From Nemertoderma westbladi (lineage: Eukaryota; Xenacoelomorpha; Nemertodermatida; Nemertodermatidae): DNA of 64,000 bases. The stretch is taken from positions 1 to 64,000 of the forward strand of contig JAUCBJ010006329.1 in the NCBI GenBank assembly GCA_032718475.1, read 5' to 3'. The notes under the pieces are model-generated. The model searched no databases, was not told the origin of the DNA, and saw only the letters and a program-made list of their open reading frames with translations. The stretch's first letter is position 1. Every line of letters starts with the position of its first letter. The translations under genes were made by a program, and so were the position numbers. Of this stretch, positions 15,621-27,200 are shown piece by piece.

Positions 15621-16072
15621 AAAAACCCCAAGGATTTTGACATGGCTTTAATACTCATTATATTCATGAAATAGCTGAGATATTTGAGGTGAATTATTGT
15701 ATCACATATTAACTTCGGCTCCAGGCGCTTTGGCAATACGATGAAACTATAATATATATTCTAGAACACAACAATACTAACAGGGAGATAGGCTACTTAT
15801 CTCTTCACTATGAGAGCCTCAAAAAGGGGGTGTTCCGACGCAATCAAAATTCATCCATCTCCAGGGGAAAGACGAAGCAAATAATAGCTGATTACTTCTA
15901 TAAATGTAAGTGTTGTGTTACCTGTTCTTTTGACTTTCATTTAAGATTCTTTATCTTGTGGAGTGGGTTAGAAGTCATGAATAAGAAAATCGATTTCGTT
16001 TTTTGTAAAAAATCTGAGGATATTTTGATAAATTATTGCTGAAAAACCCAAAGGATTTTGACATGGCTTTAA

Positions 16073-17162
16073 CCCTATTAGCACTGGGGGGGGGGCCGAA
16101 TCGGTCCTTTCCTAGTTTTTAGTTGCTGTAACTATGCAACCACATTACGTACCGGCCCAATTTTTTGTGAGAATTAGCCAAATTTAATGCCGCATCTTTT
16201 GCAAAAAACGCCGTTGCAATTGGATTTCTACTTTTCGATGTGGGTGCCACCTCAAAATTTGGTCTCCAGCACCACATTTTTTGAAATTTTCGAATTTTAC
16301 AAAGTCATTCGTGATTTAGTAATTATTTATGTTTGGGCTATTTTTATTTATTTTTTTGGTTTGAATCACTCTAATGTTCTATACAAGTATGTAAGTGTAG
16401 TGGTTCGCCATTTTTGGTGCACCAAAATTAGGGCGTGGCACTTCAAATTTTGAAAAATACGAGATTCGGAAAACACACTAAAGTTTTGATTTTCAAAGCA
16501 TTTTTATAGGTTTTCTGGAGCGCTGAATCGATTGAAAGTAATATAGAAGCCTGAAGACTTAGTGGTTCGCCATTTTTGGTGCACCAAAATTAGGGCGTGG
16601 CACTTCAAATTTTCAAAATTACTTTATTCGGAAAAAACACTAAAGTTTTGATTTCAAAAAATGGCTAACTTCTAAGTCTTCAGGCTTCTATATTACTTTC
16701 AATCGATTCAGCGGTCTGGAAAACCTATATAAATTCGTTAAAATTTCAATTTTGGTTTATTTTCCGAATCTCGTATTTTTCAAAATTTGAAGTGCCACGC
16801 CCACTTCTTAGGTGCACGAAAAATAGCATCCACTTCAATTTTTGGAAGTGGAATATAATCACATTCGATTCAGCGTCTTGAAAAACCTACTAAATCTAGC
16901 CAACACTGCCACACTATTAGTTTTTAGAAAACGAAAAATTTTGTAATTTTGTCCTGGGACTACTTTTATTTTTCATCAAAATTATGAGACCCTGCTTATG
17001 AAATTTTAATTTTTTAAGGTTTGGTAGTGTTCATCTATAGTTGTTTCACCAACAGCCCAAATTTTGTAGGATTTCATTGGACGACTACAAAAATATAGTG
17101 GGTGGGCCGAATCGGCCCCCCCCAGTGGTGCTAATGGTCAAAACACCCCAGTGGTAATAGGG
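16073..17162 (+). mobile_element. Non-autonomous piggyBac-like TTAA element, family 1 (1090 bp)
   Basis: Flanked by TTAA at 16069-16072 and 17163-17166, with terminal inverted repeats CCCTATTA / TAATAGGG, the pattern of piggyBac-like transposons. Subterminal hairpins lie at both ends; the right one is GGGCCGA-A-TCGGCCC at 17104-17118. Inside, a segment beginning TAGTGGTTCGCC and holding the palindrome TTTTGGTGCACCAAAA occurs at 16398 and 16560, a spacing of 162 bp. A long inverted repeat pairs 16501-16562 with about 16673-16735. No transposase frame is present; the 88-codon frame at 16187-16453 has no recognisable domain. The empty site is visible at about 2403-2406 and near 21649, where the same satellite context runs uninterrupted through TTAA. 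Confidence 0.85.
16501..16735. repeat. Long inverted repeat inside the family 1 element
   Basis: The left arm (16501-16562: GGTTTTCTGGAGCGCTGAAT and onward to AGACTTAG) is matched in reverse complement by CTAAGTCTTCAGG...AAAACCTATA at about 16673-16735, with few mismatches and a spacer of about 110 bp. A transcript could fold into a stem of about 60 bp. Confidence 0.75.
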
Positions 17163-18288
17163 TTAATACTCATTATATTCATGAAATAGCTGAGATATTT
17201 GAGGTGAATTATTGCGTTACATATTAACTTTGGCTCCAGCCGCTTTGGCAATACGATGAAACTATAATAAAAATTCTAGATCACAACAATATTAACAGGG
17301 AGATAGGCTACTTATCTCTTCACTCTGAGAGCCTCAAAAACGGGGTGTTCCTACGCAATCAAATTTCATCCATCTCCAGGGGAAAGACGAAGCAAATAAC
17401 AGCTGATTACTTCTATAAAGGAAAGTGTTACCTGTTCTTATGACTTTCGTTTAAGATTCTCTATCTCGTGGAGTGGATTAGAAGTGATAAATATGAAAAT
17501 CGATGTGGTTTTTGAAAAAAATCAGAGGATATTTTGATAAATTATTGCTGAAAAACCCCAAGCATTTTGACATGGATTTAATACTTCATTATATTCATGA
17601 AATAGCTGAGATATTTGAGGTGAATTATTGTATCACATATTAACTTCGGCTCCAGGCGCTTTGGCAATACGATGAAACTATAATATATATTCTAGAACAC
17701 AACAATATTAACAGGGAGATAGGCTACTTATCTCTTCACTCTGAGAGCCTCAAAAAGGGGGTGTTCCGATGCAATCAAAATTCTTCCATCTCCAGGGGAA
17801 AGACGAAGCAAATAACAGCTGATTACTTCTATAAATGTAAGTGTTACCAGTTCTTTTGACTTTCATTTAAGATTCTTTATCTTGTGGAGTGGGTTAGAAG
17901 TCATGAATAAGAAAATCGATTTCGTTTTTTGTAAAAAATCTGAGGATATTTTGATAAATTATTGCTGAAAAACCCCAAGGATTTTGACATGGCTTTGATA
18001 CTTCATTATTTTTCATGAAAATCTGAGATATTTGAGGTGAATTATTGCATTACATAATAACTTTAACTGCAGCCACATTAGCAATACGATGAAACTATAA
18101 TAAATATTCTAGAACACAACCATATTAACAGGGACATAGGCTACTTATCTCTCCACTCTGAGAGCCTGAAAAAAGGGGGTGTTCCGACGCTATCAAAATT
18201 AATCCATCTCCTGGGGAAAGACGAAGCAAAGAACAGCTGATTACTTCTATAAATGAAAGTGTTACCTGCTCCTTTGACTTTCATTTAA
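17163..18288 (+). repeat. Satellite array block 2
   Basis: About 2.7 monomers of the same 417-bp satellite between the two TTAA elements, in phase with the flanks once the insertions are removed. The left edge continues the monomer interrupted by the family 1 element. Nothing else is seen. Confidence 0.95.
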
Positions 18289-19843
18289 CCCTATTAGTAC
18301 CGGGCTATAAAATGTTGTACAAATACCGGGGGGGGGGGGTCATATTGACCCCCCCCCTCTAAAATCTACAAATATTTACGAAAACGTTCGATTTTTTGTT
18401 TGTACGTAGGTATCACTTGTCTGGATCCGACCGAAAAAAAAAATTTTCGAAAAAATGTACTGGGGTGGTTATATTGCAGCACCAAAATTACAAGTAGTGC
18501 ACAATTTTCACCAAATTTGAAAGTTACATTTTCGGCTAATTATTTTTCAATACAGGTTTTCTGGGGTGCAAAATACATTGGAAAATATTAAAAAATGATA
18601 TGATTAATATAAATGGCTGTTTAGTCCTCTCTGCGTAGGAAAAAAATGAAAAAAACAAGTAACCAGCACTTTTCAGTTAGAACACAAAATTTTTAATTAA
18701 CTTATACGATGCTATAAATTCACATTTTCAGGTTTTCGAGGGCGCTGATTCTAATGGAATACATTTCTAATATGCCAGATCATTGCTACTTGTATTTTTC
18801 GACGTAATTTGGCAAATTTTGGTGCTAGCACCAAATTTCGTACCCATCACCAAAAAGTACAAGTTTGCGATGTCCAGTTCTGTTTTTATTGATTCCATCG
18901 GATTCAGGACCCTCATAAACCCGTATAACGCAAGATACAAGGTGATACTATCTACTTATCAATTTGCATATTTTCCAAAATTTGGTGCTGGCACAACAAT
19001 TTTCACCCACCGGCGAAAAATACAAGTTTGAGAACTCTTATGAAATTTTTACTGATTCCATTGAATTCAGAACCATCACAAACCCGTATAACGCAAGAAA
19101 CAAGGTGACACAATTAATTGATATATTTGATGGTTTTCAAAATTTGGTGCTAGCACCACATTTTGCACCCACATCCGAAAAATACAAGTTTTAGATGTCT
19201 AGTTCGATAATTATATTTTCCATTGAATTCAGAACAGCCATAAACCTCTAAAACGCAAGAAATAAATTGTCACAAGCAATTTTATCTATTGATTGGATTT
19301 TAAAAATTTCGTGCTAGCACCAAAATTTGCACACAGCACCGAAAAATACAAGTTTGATATGTTTGGTGCAACTCATATATATTTCATCGAATCCAGAAAC
19401 CCAAAAAACCCCAATAGCGTAAAAAACAAGTTTCAAACGATCAATTTACAAAATTGACTTATTTCAAAATTTGGTGCTGGCACCAAAATTTGGCACCCAC
19501 CGAAAAAAACAAGTTTAAAATTTCTAAATCAATTTATATGAATTCCATCAAATTTCTAACACCAAAAAACCGGTGTAAATCAAAAATAGAGATGTTACAA
19601 TTCATATTTAATGAAATGTAATTTTCAAAAAACGTCTCAAAAAAAGTGCCAAAAGTAGGGTTAAAAAATGGTGCTATAACTAGAAAAGTACCGAATATTT
19701 TTGAAAACGGTTTTCACTACTAGAAAGACAATAGATTTTTAGGAAAAGTCATAAAATTTCAGATTCCCAACTGCGCTTGTTTCAGAATTATAATAAAAAA
19801 ACCACGGGAGGGGTCATATTGACCCCCCCCGGGTTTAATAGGG
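18289..19843 (+). mobile_element. Non-autonomous piggyBac-like TTAA element, family 2, copy 1 (1555 bp)
   Basis: Bounded by TTAA at 18285-18288 and 19844-19847, with ends CCCTATTAGTACCGGG and CCCGGGTTTAATAGGG. Just inside each end is a hairpin of the form G-run, TCA, 3-nt loop, TGA, C-run. The body holds five tandem units of about 163 bp, with GGTGC(T/C)(A/G)GCAC landmarks at 18818, 18981, 19143, 19307 and 19470; the best form is the palindrome TTGGTGCTAGCACCAA. The frames at 18783-19031 and 18964-19194 are two readings of this array and carry no recognised domain. No transposase is present. The empty site is at about 38660, inside a satellite stretch sharing the diagnostic variant AACGATATCATTTTTT. 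Confidence 0.87.
18780..19600 (+). repeat. Five ~163-bp tandem repeats inside the family 2 element
   Basis: Spacing between successive TTTGGTGC / TTTCGTGC landmarks is 163, 162, 164 and 163 bp. Each unit contains a GGTGC..GCACC palindrome, then a variable CACCC..GAAAAATACAAGTTT segment, then GAATTCAGAAC-like and CGTATAACGCAAGAAAC-like segments. Units differ from each other by many substitutions and are older than the element copies, since the same unit order is found in the copies at 56.9 and 62.4 kb. Confidence 0.85.
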
Positions 19844-21257
19844 TTAAGATTCTTTATCTTTTGGAGTGGGTTAGAAGTCATGAATATGAAAAACGATATC
19901 ATTTTTTGTAAAAAATCTGAGGATATTTTGATAAATTATTGGTGAAAAACCCCAAGGATTTTGACATGGCTTTAATACTTCATTATGTTCATTAAAAAAC
20001 TGAGATATTTGAGGTGAATTATTGCATTACATAATAACTTTAACTCCAGCCACTTTAGGAATACGATGAAACTATAATAAATATTCTAGAACACAACAAT
20101 ATTAACATGGAGATAGGCTATTTATCTCTCCACTCAGACAGCCACAGATAGGGAGGGGTGTTTTGACACAATCAAAATTCAACCATCTCCAGGGGAAAGA
20201 CGAAGCAAATAACAGCTGATTACTTCTATAAAGGAAAGTGTTACCTGTTCTTATGACTTTCGTTTAAGATTCTCTATCTCATGGAGTGGATTAGAAGTGA
20301 TAAATATGAAAATCGATGTGGTTTTTTAAAAAAATCAGAGGATATTTTGATAAATTATTGCTGAAAAACCCCAAGGATTTTGACATGGCTTTATACTCAT
20401 TATATTCATGAAATAGCTGAGATATTTGAGGTGAATTATTGCGCTACATATTAACTTTGGCTCCAGCCGCTTTGGCAATACGATGAAACTATACTAAATA
20501 TTCTAGAACACAACAATATTAACATGGAGATAGGCTATTTATCTCTCCACTCAGACAGCCACAGATAGGGAGGGGTGTTTTGACACAATCAAAATTCAAC
20601 CATCTCCAGGGGAAAGACGAAGCAAATAACAGCTGATTACTTCTATAAAGGAAAGTGTTACCTGTTCTTATGACTTTCGTTTAAGATTCTCTATCTCGTG
20701 GAGTGGATTAGAAGTGATAAATATGAAAATCGATGTGGTTTTTGAAAAAAATCAGAGGATATTTTGATAAATTATTGCTGAAAAACCCCAAGGATTTTGA
20801 CATGGCTTTAATACTCATTATATTCATGAAATAGCTGAGATATTTGAGGTGAATTATTGCGTTACATATTAACTTTGGCTCCAGCCGCTTTGGCAATACG
20901 ATGAAACTATACTAAATATTCTAGAACACAACAATATTAACATGGAGATAGGCTATTTATCTCTCCACTCAGACAGCCACAGATAGGGAGGGGTGTTTTG
21001 ACACAATCAAAATTCAACCATCTCCAGGGGAAAGACGAAGCAAATAACAGCTGATTCCTTCTATAAAGGAAAGTGTTACCTGTTCTTATGACTTTCGTTT
21101 AAGATTCTCTATCTCGTGGAGTGGATTAGAAGTGATAAATATGAAAATCGATGTGGTTTTTGAAAAAAATCAGAGGATATTTTGATAAATTATTGCTGAA
21201 AAACCCCAAGGATTTTGACATGGCTTTAATACTTCATTATATTCATGAAATAGCTGA

Positions 21258-24200
21258 GATATTTTAGGTGAATTATTGTATCACATATTAACTTCGGCTC
21301 CAGGCGCTTTGGCAATACGATGAAACTATAATATATATTCTAGAACACAACAATACTAACAGGGAGATAGGCTACTTATCTCTTCACTATGAGAGCCTCA
21401 AAAAGGGGGTGTTCCGACGCAATCAAAATTCATCCATCTCCAGGGGAAAGACGAAGCAAATAATAGCTGATTACTTCTATAAATGTAAGTGTTGTGTTAC
21501 CTGTTCTTTTGACTTTCATTTAAGATTCTTTATCTTGTGGAGTGGGTTAGAAGTCATGAATAAGAAAATCGATTTCGTTTTTTGTAAAAAATCTGAGGAT
21601 ATTTTGATAAATTATTGTTGAAAAACCCAAAGGATTTTGACATGGCTTTAATACTCATTATATTCATGAAATAGCTGAGATATTTGAGGTGAATTATTGC
21701 GTTACATATTAACTTTGGCTCCAGCCGCTTTGGCAATACGATGAAACTATAATAAAAATTCTAGATCACAACAATATTAACAGGGAGATAGGCTACTTAT
21801 CTCTTCACTCTGAGAGCCTCAAAAACGGGGTGTTCCTACGCAATCAAATTTCATCCATCTCCAGGGGAAAGACGAAGCCAATAACAGCTGATTACTTCTA
21901 TAAATGTAAGTGCTACCTGTTCTTTTGACTTTTATTTAAGATTCTGTATCTTTTGGAGTGGGTTAGAAGTCATGAATATGAAGAACGATGTCGTTTTTTG
22001 TAAAAAATCTGAGGATATTTTGATAAATTATTGCTGAAAAACCCCAAGGATTTTGACATGGCTTTAATACTTCATTATGTTCATGAAATAGCTGAGAAAT
22101 TTGAGGTGAGTTTTTGTATTACATATTAACTTCGGCTCCAGCCGCTTTGGCAATACGATGAAACTATAATAAATATTCTAGAACACAACAATATTAACAG
22201 GGAGATAGGCTACTTATCTCTTCACTCTGAGAGCCTCAAAAACGGGGTGTTCCGACGCAATCAAATTTAATACATCTCCAGGGGAAAGACGAAGCAAAGA
22301 ACAGCTGATTACTTCTATAAATGTAAGTGTTACCTGTTCTTTTGACTTTCATTTAAGATTCGCAACCTCATGGAGTGGGTTAGAAGTTATAAATATGAAG
22401 ATCGATGTGGTTTTTGAAAAAAATCAAAGGATATTTTGATTAATTATTGCTGAAAAACACCAAGGATTTTGACATGGCTTTAATACTTCATTATGTTAAT
22501 GAAATAGCTGATAAATTTGAGGTGAATTGTTGCATTATATATTAACTTCAGCTCCAGTCTCTTTGGCAATACGATGAAACTATAATAAATATTCTAGAAC
22601 ACAACAATATTAACAGGGAGATAGGCTACTTATCTCTTCACTCTGAGAGCCTCAAAAACGGGGTGTTCCTACGCAATCAAATTTCATCCATCTCCAGGGG
22701 AAAGACGAAGCAAATAACAGCTGATTACTTCTATAAATGTAAGTGTTACCTGTTCTTTTGACATTCATTTAAGATTCACTATCTCATGGAGTGGGTTAGA
22801 AGTTATAAATATAAAAATCGATGTGGTTTTTGAAAAAAATCAAAGGATATTTTGATTAATTATTGCTGAAAAACACCAAGATTTTGACATGGCTTTAATA
22901 CTTCATTATGTTCATGAAATATCTGAGATATTTGAGGTGAATTATTGTATTACATATTAACTTTGGCTCCAGCCGCTTTGGCAATACGATGAAACTATAA
23001 TAAATATTCTAGAACACAACAATATTAACAGGGAGATAGGCTACTTATCTCTTCAATCTGAGAGCCTCAAAAAGGGGGGTGTTCCGACGCAATCAAAATT
23101 CATCCATCTCCAGGGGAAAGACGAAGCAAATAACAGCTGATTACTTCTATAAAGGAAAGTGTTACCTGTTCTTATGACTTTCGTTTAAGATTCTCTATCT
23201 CGTGGAGTGGATTAGAAGTGATAAATATGAAAATCGATGTGGTTTTTGAAAAAAATTTGAGGATATTTTGATAAATTATTGCTGAAAAACCCCAAGGATT
23301 TTGACATGGCTTTAATACTCATTATATTCATGAAATAGCTAAGATATTTGAGGTGAATTATTGCATTACATATTAACTTTGGCTCCAGCCGCTTTGGCAA
23401 TACGATGAAACAATAATAAATATTCTAGAACACAACAATATTAACAGGGAGATAGGCTACTTATCTCTTCACTCTGAGAGCCTCAAAGAGGGGGTGTTCC
23501 GACGCAATCAAAATTCATCCATATCCAGGGGAAAGACGAAGCAAATAACAGCTGATTACTTCTATAAATGTAAGTGTTACCAGTTCTTTTGAGGTGAATT
23601 AATGCATTACATAATAACTTTAACTCCAGCCACTTTAGCAATACGATGAAACTATAATAAATATTCTAGAACACAACAATATTAACATGGAGATAGGCTA
23701 TTTATCTCTCCACTCAGACAGCCACAGATAGGGAGGGGTGTTTTGACACAATCAAAATTCAAACATCTCCAGGGGAAGACGAAGCAATTAATAGCTGATA
23801 ACTTCTATAAATGTAAGTGTTACCTGTTCTTTAGACTTTCGTTTAAGATTGTCGATCTCTTGGATTGGGTTAGAAGTCATGAATATGATAATCGATGTCG
23901 TATTTAGTAAAAAATCAGAGGAGATTTTAATAAATTATTGCTGAAAAACACCAAGGATTTTGACAAGGATTTAATACTCATTATATTCATGAAATAGCAG
24001 AGATATTTGAGGTGAATTATTGCATTACATATTAACTTTGGCTCCAGCCGCTTTGGCAATACGATGAAACTATAATAAATATTCTAGAACACAACAATAT
24101 TAACAGGGAGATAGGCTACTCATCTCTTCACTCTGACATCCTCAAAAAGGGGGTGTTCCGACGCAATCAAAATTAATCCATCTCCAGGGGAAAGACGAAG

Positions 24201-27200
24201 CAAAGAATAGCTGATTACTTCTATAAATGTAAGTGTTACCTGTTCTTTAGACTTTCGTTTAAGATTGTCGATCTCTTGGATTGGGTTAGAAGTCATGAAT
24301 ATGATAATCGATGTCGTTTTTAGTATAAAATCAGAGGAGATTTTTATAAATTATTGCTGAAAAACACCAAGGATTTTGACAAGGATTTAATACTCATTAT
24401 ATTCATGAAATAGCAGAGATATTTGAGGTGAATTATTGCATTACATATTAACTTTGGCTCCAGCCGCTTTGGCAATACGATGAAACTATAATAAATATTC
24501 TAGAACACAACAATATTAACAGGGAGATAGGCTACTCATCTCTTCACTCTGACAGCCTCAAAAAGAGGGTGTACCGACGCAATCAAAATTCATCCATCTC
24601 CAGGGGAAAGACGAAGCAAATAACAGCTGATTACTTCTATAAATGTAAGTGTTACCTGTTCTTTTGACTTTCATTTAAGATTCGCTATCTCATTGAGTGG
24701 GTTAGAAGTTATAAATATAAAAATCGATGTGGTTTTTGAAAAAAATCAAAGGATATTTTGATTAATTATTGCTGAAAAACCCCAAGGATTATGACATGGC
24801 TTTAATACTTCATTATGTTCATGAAAAAACTGAGATATTTGAGGTGAGTTATTGTATTACATATTAACTTCGGCTCCAGCCGCTTTGGTAATACGATTAA
24901 ACTATAATAAATATTCTAGAACACAACAATATTAACAGGGAGATAGGCTACTTATCTCTTCACTCTGAGAGCCTCAAGAACGGGGTGTTCCGACGCAATC
25001 AAATTTCATTCATCTCCATGGGAAAGACGAAGCAAAGAACAGCTGATTACTTCTATAAATGTAAGTGTTACCTGTTCTTTTGACTTTCATTTAAGATTCG
25101 CTATCTCATAGAGTGGGTTAGAAGTTATAAATATGAAAATCGTTGTGGTTTTTGAAAAAAATCTGAGGATATTTTGATAAATTATTGGTAAAAAACACCA
25201 AGGATTTTGACATGGCTTTAATACTTCATTATGTTCATGAAATAGCTGAGATATTTGAGGTGAATTATTGCATTACTTAATAACTTTAACAGCAGCCACA
25301 TTAGCAATACAATGAAACTATAATAAATATTCTAGAACACAACAATATTAACAGGGAGATAGGCTACTTATCTCTCCACTCTGAGAGCATCAAAAAGGGG
25401 GTGTTCCTACGCTATCAAAATTCATCCATCTCCTGGGGAAAGACGAAGCAAAGAACAGCTGATTACTTCTATAAATGAAAGTGTTACCTGCTCCTTTGAC
25501 TTTCATTTAAGATTCTTTATCTTTTGGAGTGGGTTAGAAGTCATGAATATGAAAAACGATGTCGTTTTTTGTAAAAAATCTGAGGATATTTTGATAAATT
25601 ATTGCTGAAAAACCCCAAGAACATGGCTTTAATACTTCATTATGTTCATGAAAAAACTGAAATATTTGAGGTGAATTATTGCATTACATAATAACTTTAA
25701 CTGCAGCCACATTAGCAATACGATGAAACTATAATAAATATTCTAGAACACAACAATATTAACAGGGAGATAGGCTACTTATCTCTCCACTGTGAGAGCC
25801 TCAAAAAGGGGGTGTTCCGACGCTATCAAAATTCATCCATCTCCTGGGGAAAGACGAAGCAAAGAACAGCTGATTACTTCTATAAATGAAAGTGTTACCT
25901 GCTCCTTTGACTTTCATTTAAGATTCTTTATCTTTTGGAGTGGGTTAGAAGTCATGAATATGAAAAACGATGTCGTTTTTTGTAAAAAATCTGAGGATAT
26001 TTTGATAAATTATTGCTGAAAAAAACCAAGGATTTTGACATGGCTTTAATACTTCATTATGTTCATGAAAAAACTGAGATATTTGAGGTGAATTATTGCA
26101 TTACATAATAACTTTAACTCCAGCCACTTTAGCAATACGATGAAACTATACTAAATATTCTAGAACACAACAATATTAACATGGAGATAGGCTATTTATC
26201 TCTCCACTCAGACAGCCACAGATAGGGAGGCGTGTTTTGACACAATCAAAATTCAACCATCTCCAGGGGAAGACGAAGCAAATAACAGCTGATAACTTCT
26301 ATAAATGTAAGTGTTACCTGTTTTTTGACTTTCGTTTAAGATTCTTTATCTTGTGGACTGGGATAGAAGTCATGAATATGAAAATCGATGTCGTTTTTTG
26401 TAAAAAATCGGAGGAGATTTTGATAAATTATTTTGACATGGCTTTAATACTTCATTATGTTCATGAAAAAACTGAGATATTTGAGGTGAATTCTTGCATT
26501 ACATAATAACTTTAACTCCAGCCACTTTAGCAATACGATGAAACTATACTAAATATTGTAGAACACAACAATATTAACAGGGAGATAGGCTACTTATCTC
26601 TTCACTCTGAGAGCCTCAAGAACGGGGTGTTCCGACGCAATCAAATTTCATTCATCTCCATGGGAAAGAAGAAGCAAAGAACAGCTGATTACTTCTATAA
26701 ATGTAAGTGTTACCTGTTCTTTTGACTTTCATTTAAGATTCGCTATCTCATAGAGTGGGTTAGAAGTTATAAATATGAAAATCGTTGTGGTTTTTGAAAA
26801 AAATCAAAGGATATTTTGATTAATTATTGCTGAAAAACACCAAGGATTTTGACATGGCTTTAATACTTCATTATGTTCATGAAAAAACTGAGATATTTGA
26901 GGATTATTAAACTATAATAAATATTCTAGAACACAACAATATTAACAGGGAGATAGGCTACTTATCTCCTTCACTCTGAGAGCCTCAATAACGGGGTGTT
27001 CCGACGCAATCAAATTTCATTCATCTCCATGGGAAAGACGATGCAAAGAACAGCTGATTACTTCTATAAATGTAAGTGTTACCTGTTCTTTTGACTTTCA
27101 TTTAAGATTCGCTATCTCATAGAGTGGGTTAGAAGTTATAAATATGAAAATCGTTGTGGTTTTTGAAAAAAATCAAAGGATATTTTGATTAATTATTGCT

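Larger units (their letters stand above)
1..16072 (+). repeat. Satellite array block 1 (~417-bp monomer, ~38 copies)
   Basis: Head-to-tail tandem repeat; successive TTCTAGAACACAAC landmarks fall near 9, 427, 843 and 1260, giving a period of 416-418 bp. Monomers are AT-rich and carry poly(T)/poly(A) stretches. At least two monomer types alternate: one with CTCTGAGAGCCTCAAAAAG then GTGTTCCGACGC, the other with CACTCAGACAGCCACAGATAG then GTGTTTTGACAC. A second variable segment reads either GTTTTTTGTAAAAAATC or GTTTTTGAAAAAAATC. Types are mixed within monomers, as expected from unequal exchange or gene conversion. No gene is supported here: the short frames recur with the repeat and appear or vanish with single-base changes. 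Seen directly: periodicity and variants. Inferred: pericentromeric or other heterochromatic location. Confidence 0.97.

Noticed and set aside
16187-16453. 88-codon frame in the family 1 element as a transposase remnant
   Set aside because: AT-rich hydrophobic translation without DDD or zinc-finger motifs; it partly overlaps the internal repeat.
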